Source of the DNA: Pseudomonas multiresinivorans
Lineage (GTDB): Bacteria > Pseudomonadota > Gammaproteobacteria > Pseudomonadales > Pseudomonadaceae
DNA: 64,000 nt
Direction: 5' to 3'
Assembly (NCBI RefSeq): GCF_012971725.1
Contig: NZ_CP048833.1
Location: 6,262,001 to 6,326,000, forward strand
Both the position numbers and the translations under genes were made by a program. The notes beneath the pieces are model-generated. The model saw only the letters and a program-made list of their open reading frames with translations, had not been told where the DNA came from and made no database searches. Below are positions 25,317 to 33,699 of this stretch, one piece after another; the stretch's first letter is position 1, and every line of letters begins with the position of its first letter.

Positions 25317-25659
25317 TTAAGCGTGCTGCTCGATGTACTCACTCAACGCGCGGCGCGTCAGGTCGTTCAGCGTGATGTTCTGCTGGATGGCCGCGATGCT
25401 GGCCGCCATATGCAGTTCGTGGCCCACGCGCACGTTGAAGGAGCCCTTGCAGGGGATTTCCGGTTCGACGCCCCTCCCAGCGCAGTCAGCCAGGTAGTCA
25501 TCGACCGCCCCCCCTGAACGAGCCGGCCAGCCCGGCGACGGTTTCGCCTTCGTAATTGACCAGGGCGCGGATGAACAGCAGCTTGCCGAACAGGCAGTTG
25601 ACTTCCGGGCTGGCTTCGATGGAGCCGTAGTAACCCCGGTGCTGCAACAGATTGTTCAT
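25317..25659 (-). pseudogene. Second hicB-like antitoxin gene, frameshifted in a G7 tract
   Basis: The minus-strand ATG at 25659 reads MNNLLQHRGYYGSIEASPE...LLFIRALVNYEGETVAGL, the classic start of the other HicB subfamily, then stops at 25498 after 53 residues. Removing one G from the run of seven (C7 on the plus strand, 25508-25514) restores the expected VDDYLADCAGRGVEPEIPCKG and a ribbon-helix-helix tail to the stop at 25317, about 113 residues in all. It runs convergent to the intact hicAB. Upstream lies only a short fragment (LKAYAKRQVVEQLKSGGLIR) whose TGA overlaps the ATG, perhaps a remnant of the partner toxin. Confidence 0.8.
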
Positions 25660-25868
25660 CGGATCAGTCCTCCGCTTTTCAGTTGCTCAACCACCTGACG
25701 CTTGGCATAGGCCTTCAATTCGTTAGATCAAGGCAACCTCACTGCTGAGCTGCCCGTACCGAAATGAACACCAACGAGGCTCATCCCGGTACCAGCGAAG
25801 AACACTCCTCCTGCAACCTATTGATCGGCCAGCGACCGTTCAACCCGAAAACTTCTACTGAAATTTCC

Positions 25869-27518
25869 TCACGCCAGATGCGGCGTCGCCCGCGCCACCA
25901 GTGCTTCCACGTTCACCCCGCGCGGCAGGGTGCCGTAGACGCGGCCGCCGTCGTCCAGGCGGCTGGCGATGAAGGCGTCGGAGACCACCGAGTTGCCCGC
26001 TTCCAACAGGAGCTTGGCCTGCAGGGCGACGGCGACGTTCTCGGTGAGCTGGCGGGCGCGGTACTGGATGTCCTGGGTGTCGGCGAACGAAGCCTTGAGG
26101 TTGCCGATGAACGAGGCCAGGCGCGCGTCACCATGACCGTCGCCCAGCTCGGCGAACAGTGCGTCGAGCACGCCGGGCTCCTTGGACAGGGCGCGCAGCA
26201 CGTCCAGGCACTGCACGTTGCCCGAGCCTTCCCAGGTGGAGTTGACCGGCGCTTCGCGGTACAGGCGCGGAAGGATGGTGTCCTCGACGTAGCCGGCGCC
26301 GCCCAGGCATTCGGCAGCTTCGTTGATCATCACGGGGGCACGTTTGCAGATCCAGTATTTGCCCACGGCGGTAACCAGGCGGGCGAACTTGTCTTCCTGT
26401 TCGTCGTGCAGGTGGTCCAGGGCGCGGCCCATGCGCATGGTCAGGGCCAGCGCGGCTTCGCTTTCCAGGGCGAGGTCGGCCAGCACGTTCTGCATCAGCG
26501 GTTGCTCGGCCAGCACGCGACCGCCGACCTGGCGGTAGGCGCAGTGGTGCGCGGCCTGGGTCAGCGCCTGGCGCATCAGCGAGCTGGAACCGATCATGCA
26601 GTCGAAGCGGGTCATGGCGACCATCTCGATGATGGTCGGCACGCCGCGGCCTTCCTCGCCGACCATCCACGCCAGCGCGCCCCGGTATTCCACTTCGCTG
26701 GAGGCGTTGGACCAGTTGCCCAGCTTGTTCTTCAGGCGCTGGATGTAGAACTCGTTGCGGCTGCCGTCCGGGCGGTGGCGCGGCAGCAGGAAGCAGGTCA
26801 GGCCCTTGTCGGTGTAGGCCAGGGTGAGGAAGGCGTCGCACATCGGCGCCGAGCAGAACCACTTGTGGCCGACCAGCTCGTAGGCCTGGCCCGGGCCGGG
26901 AATGCCCACCGGGTAGGCGCGGGTAGTATTGGCGCGCACGTCGGTACCACCCTGCTTCTCGGTCATGGCCATGCCGATGGTGGCGCCGGCCTTCTGCTCG
27001 ATGGGCAGGTTGCGCGGGTCGTATTCGGTGGAAAGGATCTTCGGCAGCCACTTCTCGGCGATGTCCGGCTGCAGGCGGATAGCCGGCACGCTGGCAAAGG
27101 TCATGGTCAGCGGGCAGCCGGTGCCGGCCTCCGCCTGGCTGTGCAGATAGCTGAGGCCGGCGCGGGCAACGTGGGCGCCGGCACGCGGGTCGGTCCAGGG
27201 CATGGACGGGATACCGGCCTCGATGGAGGCGCGCATCAGCTCGTGGTAGGCCGGGTGGAATTCGATCAGGTCGACGCGATGGCCGTAGCGGTCATGGGAC
27301 TTGAACACCGGCTTGTTCTCGTTGGCCAGAAAGCCCGCCGCCATCAGCGGGCCACCCGCCAGCGCGCCATAGGCGTCGAGCTTCTGCTCGGCGAAGCCGC
27401 CGCCGTAGCGGCGCACCCACTCCTGCAGCGGCACGTCGACGCGATAGAGGTTGGCGCCATCCAGCGGCGGCACCTGGTTGGTCACTTCGTGGGTCTCGGC
27501 GTACTGGTGCGGGATCAT
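25869..27518 (-). CDS. aidB: Acyl-CoA dehydrogenase, AidB type
   Basis: A flavin-dependent acyl-CoA dehydrogenase of 549 residues, the AidB length. Family stretches include HPAYHELMRASIEAGIPSMPW, GIGMAMTEKQ-type ATIGMAMTEKQGGTDVRANTT and PVNSTWEGSGNVQCLDVLRA near the C-terminus (the AidB signature around the catalytic Glu). E. coli AidB binds DNA and limits alkylation damage. It follows its TetR regulator with an ATGA overlap. From memory it matches PA3972. Confidence 0.88.
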   Translation of the reverse strand: MIPHQYAETHEVTNQVPPLDGANLYRVDVPLQEWVRRYGGGFAEQKLDAYGALAGGPLMAAGFLANENKPVFKSHDRYGHRVDLIEFHPAYHELMRASIEAGIPSMPWTDPRAGAHVARAGLSYLHSQAEAGTGCPLTMTFASVPAIRLQPDIAEKWLPKILSTEYDPRNLPIEQKAGATIGMAMTEKQGGTDVRANTTRAYPVGIPGPGQAYELVGHKWFCSAPMCDAFLTLAYTDKGLTCFLLPRHRPDGSRNEFYIQRLKNKLGNWSNASSEVEYRGALAWMVGEEGRGVPTIIEMVAMTRFDCMIGSSSLMRQALTQAAHHCAYRQVGGRVLAEQPLMQNVLADLALESEAALALTMRMGRALDHLHDEQEDKFARLVTAVGKYWICKRAPVMINEAAECLGGAGYVEDTILPRLYREAPVNSTWEGSGNVQCLDVLRALSKEPGVLDALFAELGDGHGDARLASFIGNLKASFADTQDIQYRARQLTENVAVALQAKLLLEAGNSVVSDAFIASRLDDGGRVYGTLPRGVNVEALVARATPHLA

Positions 27519-28198
27519 GGCTGGTCCTCCATCACAGGCGTGGGCCTGGCAGGTTTTGGCAAAGCAGCAGGGAACGCACCGACGGCGCGCAGGCAGAAGT
27601 TCACGAGGGCGTCGCTGACGTCCTCCAGGGAAACCTTGGACTCACCGGCATCCCGCGCGGCGCGGGCCGGCGGCGAGAGCGGGCCGATCAGCGCCTCGGC
27701 GATGGCGCCGACCAGGCAGGCGGCAGTGAGTTGCACCGGCTGGGACTGGAACTCTCCGGTGGCGATACCCTGCTCCAGCAGCGTGGTGAACAGTGCGGCA
27801 TAGGCTTCGCGGTAGACCAGGCGCTGCTCGTCCACCTCTGGATCAACTGGCTCGGCGATCAGCGCAAAGGCCAGTTGGCGGCTACCCCAGGCACGGGCGG
27901 CGAACTGGTGGAGGCCTCGATTCAGGCGCTCGGCGGCGCTGCCCGAATCCTTCAGTAGCACGCCCAAGGCATCGACCTCGCGCTGGCTGGCGCGGGCGAA
28001 GACTTCGGCGGCCAGTTCGCCCTTGCCGCTGAAGTGCCGATAGAGGCTGCCGGTGGCGATGCCAGCGTCATCCGCCAGGCTCTGCATGGTCAGCGCGGCG
28101 AAGCCGCCGTCGGCAACCCGCGCCAGCGCCAGCTCGAGGATGCGCTCGCGCTGTTCACCGTCCTTTTGCAAGCGGGCCTCGGTTTGCCGGTAAGCCAT
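27515..28198 (-). CDS. TetR family transcriptional regulator
   Basis: A 227-residue repressor. The N-terminal helix-turn-helix is ALTMQSLADDAGIATGSLYRHFSGKGELAAEVF (about residues 35-67). The ligand-binding domain follows, with no recognised ligand. Its stop overlaps the aidB start, so the two form an operon. A 49-base near-palindrome lies 2 bases upstream of the ATG, indicating strong autoregulation. Confidence 0.9.
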   Translation of the reverse strand: MAYRQTEARLQKDGEQRERILELALARVADGGFAALTMQSLADDAGIATGSLYRHFSGKGELAAEVFARASQREVDALGVLLKDSGSAAERLNRGLHQFAARAWGSRQLAFALIAEPVDPEVDEQRLVYREAYAALFTTLLEQGIATGEFQSQPVQLTAACLVGAIAEALIGPLSPPARAARDAGESKVSLEDVSDALVNFCLRAVGAFPAALPKPARPTPVMEDQP

Positions 28199-28199
28199 G

Positions 28200-28248
28200 G
28201 TCTGAACCCTGATTCATTGCATTGAAAGCAGTGAATCACGGTTCAGAC
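28200..28248 (-). promoter_or_regulatory. Long operator palindrome at the TetR gene start
   Basis: GTCTGAACC-ct-GATTCA-N15-TGAATC-ac-GGTTCAGAC. Each half-site is 17 bases and the halves are mirror images except at the two-base ct/ac step. It ends immediately before the TetR start and could bind two dimers. Confidence 0.75.
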
Positions 28249-28319
28249 TTTACCTGAAAGGGACATTCCCGCCACGGACGGGGCGATTCTGGCCAAACCG
28301 CCACCGCCCGTAACGATGA

Positions 28320-29570
28320 TTACCAGAGCGGCATCTGGTAGCTGACGATGACCCGTGTTTCGTCGATGTCGTTGCCGAAGTCGCTGCGGAAGGCGCCGTT
28401 ACGCACCTTGAAACCAAGGTTCTTGAACGGGCCGTTCTGCACCACGTAGCCGATGTCGGTGTCGCGCTCCCATTCCTTGCCGCGCCCCTGGCCGTTGAGC
28501 AGGTCGATGTGGTCGCCCTGCAGGTAGCGCGTCATGAAGGTCAGGCCGGGCAGGCCAAGGCCGGCGAAGTCATAGTCGTAGCGCGCCTGCCAGGAGCGTT
28601 CGTCCTTGTTGGCGAAGTCGCCGATCTGCACGAAGTTGGTCAGGTACGGGTCGGTGCCGGACAGGTAGGCGAAGCCGGTGTCGCCGGACATGCGCTGGTA
28701 GCCCACGCCGAAGCCGCTGCCGCCGATGCGGTAGGTGAACAGTGCGTTGAGCGCGCGGTTGTCGACATTGCTGCCGCCATCATCGGTGGAACTCGCCCAG
28801 CGGATGTCGGACTTGAGCGACTGGCCCTCGGCGATGGGCAGCGTGTGGACCACGCTCAGGTAGTGCTGGCGGTAGAAGTTTTCCAGGCCGCCGTAGTGGT
28901 AGCTGGTGCTGAGGTTATCGGTCCAGCGGTAGGTGCCGCCGGCGAGGTTGAAGCGGTCGCTGCTGGTATGGCTGCCGAGCACGATGTTGCGCTTGTTGCC
29001 ACGGGTCATCGACAGGTCTTCGTCGTTGGTCGAGTCGCGTTGCTTCACCTGGCGCAGCTGGCCGAGTTGCGCGGTGAGGCCGTCGATCTCGTTGATCTCG
29101 GCGAGGCCACCCTGGAAGGTCTGCGGGTGCAGGCGGGTATCGTTGTACTGCACCACCGGCATTTTCGGCAGCAGCGTGCCGACCTTCAGGGTGCTCTTGG
29201 AGGCACGCAGCTTGGCGGTCACGCCCAGGTCGCTGTAGTCGTCGGCGGCGCGCTTGTCGCTGGCCGAATACGGCAGCAGGCCGGAGCCGGTACGGTCGGG
29301 GCTGGAGTCCAGCTTGATGCCCAGCAGGCCGAGCGCATCGACGCCCACGCCGACCGTGCCCTCGGTGTAGCCCGACTCGAAGCGCAGCAGGAAACCCTGC
29401 GCCCACTCCTCGGATTTCGACTGCGCGGCACCGCTCTGGCGATAGTCGCGGTTGAAGTAGAAATTGCGCAGTTCCAGGTTGGCCTTGCTGTCCGCGATGA
29501 AGTCCGCGTGGGCGAACAGAGGCAGGCAGGCGAAGCTCGAAACGAGCGCCCGTACGGGAAGATTTTTCAT
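28320..29570 (-). CDS. OprD/Occ family outer-membrane porin
   Basis: A substrate-specific porin of 416 residues with signal peptide (MKNLPVRALVSSFACLPLFAHA-D) and the OprD opening DFIADSKANLELRNFYFNRDY. The sequence alternates beta-strand patterns and ends VIVSYQMPLW with an aromatic C-terminal residue. Subfamily cannot be set with certainty; the OpdK-like (carboxylate) branch would fit the neighbouring acid-degradation genes. It follows the nitronate-monooxygenase-like gene on the same strand after a 239-base gap with repeats. Confidence 0.9.
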   Translation of the reverse strand: MKNLPVRALVSSFACLPLFAHADFIADSKANLELRNFYFNRDYRQSGAAQSKSEEWAQGFLLRFESGYTEGTVGVGVDALGLLGIKLDSSPDRTGSGLLPYSASDKRAADDYSDLGVTAKLRASKSTLKVGTLLPKMPVVQYNDTRLHPQTFQGGLAEINEIDGLTAQLGQLRQVKQRDSTNDEDLSMTRGNKRNIVLGSHTSSDRFNLAGGTYRWTDNLSTSYHYGGLENFYRQHYLSVVHTLPIAEGQSLKSDIRWASSTDDGGSNVDNRALNALFTYRIGGSGFGVGYQRMSGDTGFAYLSGTDPYLTNFVQIGDFANKDERSWQARYDYDFAGLGLPGLTFMTRYLQGDHIDLLNGQGRGKEWERDTDIGYVVQNGPFKNLGFKVRNGAFRSDFGNDIDETRVIVSYQMPLW

Positions 29571-29647
29571 TGTTGTTGTCTCTTCGTCAGGTGAGGTGAA
29601 GGCGGCGCCGCTGCTGTCTGGAAGTCAGTACGAGCCCCTCTCCCCCG

Positions 29648-29757
29648 CCCTCTCCCTGAAGGGAGAGGGAGCTGACCGTGCCGGCTGATGCAGTGGTGTG
29701 ATCCTGCACCGGACAGTCCCCTCTCCCTTCAGGGAGAGGGTTAGGGAGAGGGAGCCT
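29648..29757. repeat. Two CCCTCTCCC palindromes between oprD-type and flavoenzyme genes
   Basis: CCCTCTCCC-TGAA-GGGAGAGGG (29648-29669) and CCCTCTCCC-TTCA-GGGAGAGGG (29719-29740), the second followed by TTAGGGAGAGGG. This is another dispersed repeat class of Pseudomonas. It may end or process the upstream transcript. Confidence 0.85.
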
Positions 29758-29809
29758 CCGCGCATAGCCTCCAGAAGAAACGCTTGCTCCCACGCCGCCA
29801 CATGGAAAA

Positions 29810-30787
29810 TCACTGGATAAGCAAACCCTCCAGTCGCTCGCGGATCAGCTCGCGCGCCTGCTCGACGATGCCGCGCAGCAGTTCCTTGCAGCTCGGTTCG
29901 TCATCGATCAGGCCCTGGACCATGCCCGCCGACCAGATGCCCAGGTCGGTGTCGCCCTGCTCGTAGACCGTGCGCCCGCGCAGGCCGCTGACCAGGGTGG
30001 CGATGTCGGCATAGGTGGCGTTGCCGCGCGCCTCGATGGCCAGCACTTCCTGGCTGATGGCATTGCGCGCGACCCGTGCGCTGTTGCGCAGCGAACGCAT
30101 GATCACGTCGGTGGAGCGCTCGTCGGCGGCGCGGATGGCCGCCTTGACCTGCGGGTGGATCGGGCATTCGCGGGTGCTGAGAAAACGCGTACCCATGTTG
30201 ATCGCATCGGCCCCCAGCGCCAGCGCCGCCACCAGCCCTCGGCCGTCGGCGAAACCACCGGAAGCGATGATCGGCACACGCAGCCGGTTGGCCGCGGCGG
30301 GCAGCAATACCAGGCCGGGAATGTCATCCTCGCCCGGATGCCCGGCGCACTCGAAGCCGTCGATGGACACCGCGTCGACACCCAGTTGCTCGGCCTTGAG
30401 CGCATGGCGCACCGCCGTGCACTTGTGGATAACCTTGACCCCATGCTGGCGGAACTCGGCGATGTGCTCGCCGGGATTGTTCCCGGCGGTTTCGACGACG
30501 CGGATGCCACTCTCGATGATCACCGCGCGGTACTCGGCGTAGGGGATCGGCTTCTGCGTCGGCAGCAGCGTCAGGTTGACGCCGAAGGGCTTGTCGGTGA
30601 GTTCGCGGCAACGCGCGATCTCGTCGGCCAGCGCCTGCGGGGTCGGCTGGGTCAGCGCCGAGAGCGTCGCCAGGCCACCGGCGTTGGCCACCGCTGCCGC
30701 CATCTCGGCGCGGCCCACCCACTGCATGCCGCCCTGCATGATCGGGTGTTCGACGCCGAAGGTTTCGGTGAATCGGGTCTTGAACAT
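29810..30787 (-). CDS. Nitronate monooxygenase-like FMN oxidoreductase
   Basis: A 325-residue (beta/alpha)8 flavoprotein of the 2-nitropropane dioxygenase/enoyl reductase family. It begins MFKTRFTETFGVEHPIMQGGMQWVG and carries the FMN phosphate motifs VPIIASGGFADGRG and ALGADAINMGTRFL plus the His of FECAGHPGED. In actinobacterial sterol degradation a relative (IpdC) dehydrogenates a ring-derived acyl-CoA, so an acyl-CoA role is plausible here, given that it ends a CoA-ester operon. True nitroalkane oxidation cannot be excluded. Confidence 0.85.
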   Translation of the reverse strand: MFKTRFTETFGVEHPIMQGGMQWVGRAEMAAAVANAGGLATLSALTQPTPQALADEIARCRELTDKPFGVNLTLLPTQKPIPYAEYRAVIIESGIRVVETAGNNPGEHIAEFRQHGVKVIHKCTAVRHALKAEQLGVDAVSIDGFECAGHPGEDDIPGLVLLPAAANRLRVPIIASGGFADGRGLVAALALGADAINMGTRFLSTRECPIHPQVKAAIRAADERSTDVIMRSLRNSARVARNAISQEVLAIEARGNATYADIATLVSGLRGRTVYEQGDTDLGIWSAGMVQGLIDDEPSCKELLRGIVEQARELIRERLEGLLIQ

Positions 30788-30806
30788 GCGCCTGTCCTCC
30801 GAAGGG

Positions 30807-31724
30807 TCAGATCGGGTCCCAGGAGAACACGTCCGGGCTGCGCGCCAGGTCCATGAAGCTGCCGCGCAGCGCCGGCATGCCGTGCTCGGCAATGCTCTGC
30901 GGGGTCCAGCCGTTGTCGCTGTGCACGCTGCGCAGCGGGCGACTCTGGCTCATCAGGAAGATCTCGTGGTTGCGCGCGGCGAACACCTGGCCGTTGACCG
31001 CACTGGCGGCATCGGAGGCGAGGTACACGGCCAGCGGCGCGTTCTTGTCCGGAGTCATGCGTTGCAGGTTTTCCACCCGCGCTTTCTGCTCCGGGGTCTC
31101 GGCCGGGATGGAGTCGGTCATGCGGCTCCAGGCGAAGGGCGCGATGCAGTTGGAGCGCACGTTGTAGCGCTGCATGTCGAGGGCGATGGATTTGCTCAGG
31201 GCGACGATGCCCAGCTTGGCCGCCGAGTAGTTGGCCTGGCCGAAGTTGCCGATCAGCCCCGAGGTGCTGGTCATGTGCACGAAGGCGCCGCTGTTCTGCG
31301 CGCGGAAGTGCTCGGCGGCGGCGCGGCTGACGAAGAAGCTGCCGTTGAGGTGCACGTTGATCACCGACAGCCAGTCCTCGGCGCTCATCTTGTGGAAGAT
31401 GGTGTCGCGCAGGATGCCGGCATTGTTGACCACGATGTCGACGCGGCCGAAGGCATCGATGGCGCTGGAGACGATGCGCCGCGCGCTGTCCCAGTCCGAC
31501 ACGCTGTCGGTATTGATGGCGCCGTCGCCGCCGCGCTGGCGGATCAGCCCGAGGGTTTCCTCGGCCGGGGAAGCCGAGCCGCCCTCGCCCTGCAGGGACA
31601 CGCCGATATCGTTGATCAGTACCCGCGCACCGCTGTCGGCCAGGGCCAGGGCGATCTCGCGGCCAATGCCGCCACCGGCGCCGGTGACGATCGCTACCTT
31701 GCCTTCGTTGAGTCGTTGGGTCAT
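30807..31724 (-). CDS. SDR family 3-hydroxyacyl-CoA-type dehydrogenase
   Basis: A 305-residue NAD-dependent short-chain dehydrogenase with TGAGGGIG (about 14-21), NNAG at about 95 and the catalytic YxxxK in ANYSAAKLG. It has the DIGVSLQGEGGS insertion and long C-terminal tail of the hydroxysteroid/multifunctional-enzyme-type SDRs that oxidise 3-hydroxyacyl-CoAs. It lies 19 bases from the flavoenzyme gene. Its likely step is oxidation of the hydrated acyl-CoA. Confidence 0.87.
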   Translation of the reverse strand: MTQRLNEGKVAIVTGAGGGIGREIALALADSGARVLINDIGVSLQGEGGSASPAEETLGLIRQRGGDGAINTDSVSDWDSARRIVSSAIDAFGRVDIVVNNAGILRDTIFHKMSAEDWLSVINVHLNGSFFVSRAAAEHFRAQNSGAFVHMTSTSGLIGNFGQANYSAAKLGIVALSKSIALDMQRYNVRSNCIAPFAWSRMTDSIPAETPEQKARVENLQRMTPDKNAPLAVYLASDAASAVNGQVFAARNHEIFLMSQSRPLRSVHSDNGWTPQSIAEHGMPALRGSFMDLARSPDVFSWDPI

Positions 31725-31772
31725 TGCTCGTTCCTTACTTCAATTCGTGTTTGAGGTTCGTTGTGCGCACGA

Positions 31773-32918
31773 TCAGCTCGGCAGGCCGAGCACGGCCTTG
31801 GCCAGGATGTTGCGCTGGATCTCGTTGGTGCCGCCGTAGATGGTGGTGGGCCGCGACTGGATGAAGATGCCCGCCGGGTGCAGTTCAGGGTCGTCGCTGA
31901 AGGGGTTGAGCAGCGCCGAATCGGCGCCGGCGATCTCCAGTCCCAGCTCGCTGATGCGCTGGTACAGCTCGGACTGGTGGATCTTCAGCAGGGAAACATC
32001 CGGGCCCAGCTCCTCGCCGCGCCGCAGGCGTTCGGCGAAGCGCTCGTAGAGCGCCTTGTGGCAGTCCAGGTCCATGCTCAGCGCGGCGAAGCGCTGGGCG
32101 AACACCGGGTCGTCCCACAGGCCCTGGTGACGGGCCAGGCGCACCAGGCGCTCAAGGGCGAAGGTGGCCTGCTTGGGCGAGCCGAGGAAGATGCGCTCGA
32201 AACCGAGCAGTGCCTTGGCCATCCCCCAGCCGTGGTTGACCGCGCCGACGAGGTTCGCCTCCGGCACGCGCACATCGTTGAAGAACACCTCGCAGAATTC
32301 GCCCTGCAGTTCGAGGTTGAGGATCGGCCGCACCTCGACACCGGGGCTGTCCATCGGCACCAGCAGGAAGCTGATGCCCTGCTGTGCCTTGGCGCTGCGC
32401 TCGGTGCGCGCCAGCACGAAGATCCAGTTGGCCTCGGTGCCCATGGTGGTCCAGGTCTTCTGGCCGTTGATCACCCATTCGCCATCGCGCAACACCGCCT
32501 CGGTGCGCAGGCTGGCGAGGTCGGAGCCGGCGTTGGGCTCGCTGTAGCCCTGGCACCAGATGTCCTCGCCACTGAGGATGCGCGGCAGGAAACGCTCGCG
32601 CTGGGCGTCGGTGCCGTAGCGGATCAGCAGCGGGCCGAGCATGGTGATACCGCTGTCGGGCAGGCGCGCGCAGCCGTAGTTTTCCATCTCTTCGATCATG
32701 ATCAGCTGCTTGCCGGCGGACAGGCCCATGCCGCCGAATTGCACCGGCCAGCCGGGGCACAGCCAGCCCTGCCGCGACAGCGCCTGGTACCACTCCCAGG
32801 TGTCGTCGCGGCCCAGGCGGTGAGCCGGGTTGCGGATGCGCTGCGGGTAGTTGGCGGCGACCCACTCGCGCACCAGCCGGCGGAATTCGCCATCTTCGAG
32901 GGCGTTGTAATCGGTCAT
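31773..32918 (-). CDS. Acyl-CoA dehydrogenase (first of two)
   Basis: A 381-residue FAD enzyme introducing an alpha,beta double bond. Substrate and FAD regions are visible: QGYSEPNAGSDLASLRTEA, GQKTWTTMGTEANWIFVLART, and the C-terminal IYGGTNEIQRNILAKAVLG. It starts at 32918 (MTDYNALEDGEF). Its size resembles FadE-type subunits that pair with a shorter partner in sterol and bile-acid side-chain pathways. The second, shorter dehydrogenase lies two genes upstream. Confidence 0.9.
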   Translation of the reverse strand: MTDYNALEDGEFRRLVREWVAANYPQRIRNPAHRLGRDDTWEWYQALSRQGWLCPGWPVQFGGMGLSAGKQLIMIEEMENYGCARLPDSGITMLGPLLIRYGTDAQRERFLPRILSGEDIWCQGYSEPNAGSDLASLRTEAVLRDGEWVINGQKTWTTMGTEANWIFVLARTERSAKAQQGISFLLVPMDSPGVEVRPILNLELQGEFCEVFFNDVRVPEANLVGAVNHGWGMAKALLGFERIFLGSPKQATFALERLVRLARHQGLWDDPVFAQRFAALSMDLDCHKALYERFAERLRRGEELGPDVSLLKIHQSELYQRISELGLEIAGADSALLNPFSDDPELHPAGIFIQSRPTTIYGGTNEIQRNILAKAVLGLPS

Positions 32919-32934
32919 GTCATGGTTCTCCTGA

Positions 32935-33699
32935 TTACTGGCCCCGGAAATTCGGGGAACGTTTTTCGAGGAAGGCCGCTTTGCCCTCGGCGTGGTCGGC
33001 GCTGAGGAACAGCTGGCTCTGGAAATCGCCTTCGCGTTCGAGCAGCAGTTCCAGGCCATCGGCCAGCAGGGCCTTGGTCAGCGACAGCGCCAGCGGCGCC
33101 TGCTCCTCGACCTTCGCGGCCAGTGCCAGCGCCGCATCCAGCGCGGCACCCGGTGCACAGAGCTGGTCAACCAGACCGATGCGCAGCGCTTCCTCGGCCT
33201 CGATCACCTGGCCGAACATCAGCACCTGCCGCGCCCGACCGTTGCCGATGCGCGCCGGCAGGGTGTGCAGCTGGCCGAGATCGGCGATCAAGCCGACCTT
33301 GCCGAAGCCGGCGGCGAAGCGCGCCGTGCCACCGCAAACCAGGCTGTCGCAGGCCAGCGCCACCGACAGCCCGGCGCCCACCGCCCAGCCTTCGATGGCG
33401 GCGATGATGGGTTTGCCCATACGCAGCATCTGGCGGATCAGGTCAGCGTTCTTCTGCATGCGCACGCGGCCGGCATTCAAGTCGGTGACGTGCATGTCGC
33501 TCAGATCACCGCCGGCGCTGAAGACTTCTGCCGAACCGGTGAGGACCACGCTGCGCACGGCAGGATCGGCGTCCGCTTCACGCAGCGCGTCGAGCAGCTC
33601 GGCGCGCAATGCGGGGGACAGCGCATTGCGCCGCGCCGGATTGTTGAAACGCAGCAGGCGCACCGAGCCATGAGTTTCCTGCAGCAGCATCTCGCTCAT
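32935..33699 (-). CDS. Enoyl-CoA hydratase/isomerase (crotonase) family protein
   Basis: A 254-residue crotonase. The oxyanion-hole stretch is IEGWAVGAGLSVALACDS. At the two usual catalytic positions the sequence reads GFGKVGLIADLGQLHTLP, that is Lys for the first Glu and a single Asp, as in PaaG-like isomerases. Simple hydration is therefore uncertain. The ATG at 33699 overlaps the stop of the upstream dehydrogenase (TGATG). Confidence 0.85.
   Translation of the reverse strand: MSEMLLQETHGSVRLLRFNNPARRNALSPALRAELLDALREADADPAVRSVVLTGSAEVFSAGGDLSDMHVTDLNAGRVRMQKNADLIRQMLRMGKPIIAAIEGWAVGAGLSVALACDSLVCGGTARFAAGFGKVGLIADLGQLHTLPARIGNGRARQVLMFGQVIEAEEALRIGLVDQLCAPGAALDAALALAAKVEEQAPLALSLTKALLADGLELLLEREGDFQSQLFLSADHAEGKAAFLEKRSPNFRGQ

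Noticed and set aside
24083..25659. Prophage remnant interpretation of the BRO-N/hicAB patch
   Set aside because: No integrase, structural, lysis or attachment-site sequence is visible; BRO-N and HicAB both occur widely outside phages.
25764..27803. A 679-codon plus-strand open frame over aidB
   Set aside because: Low-complexity His/Gln/Gly/Ala-rich product typical of antisense GC-rich frames; aidB on the other strand has clear motifs.
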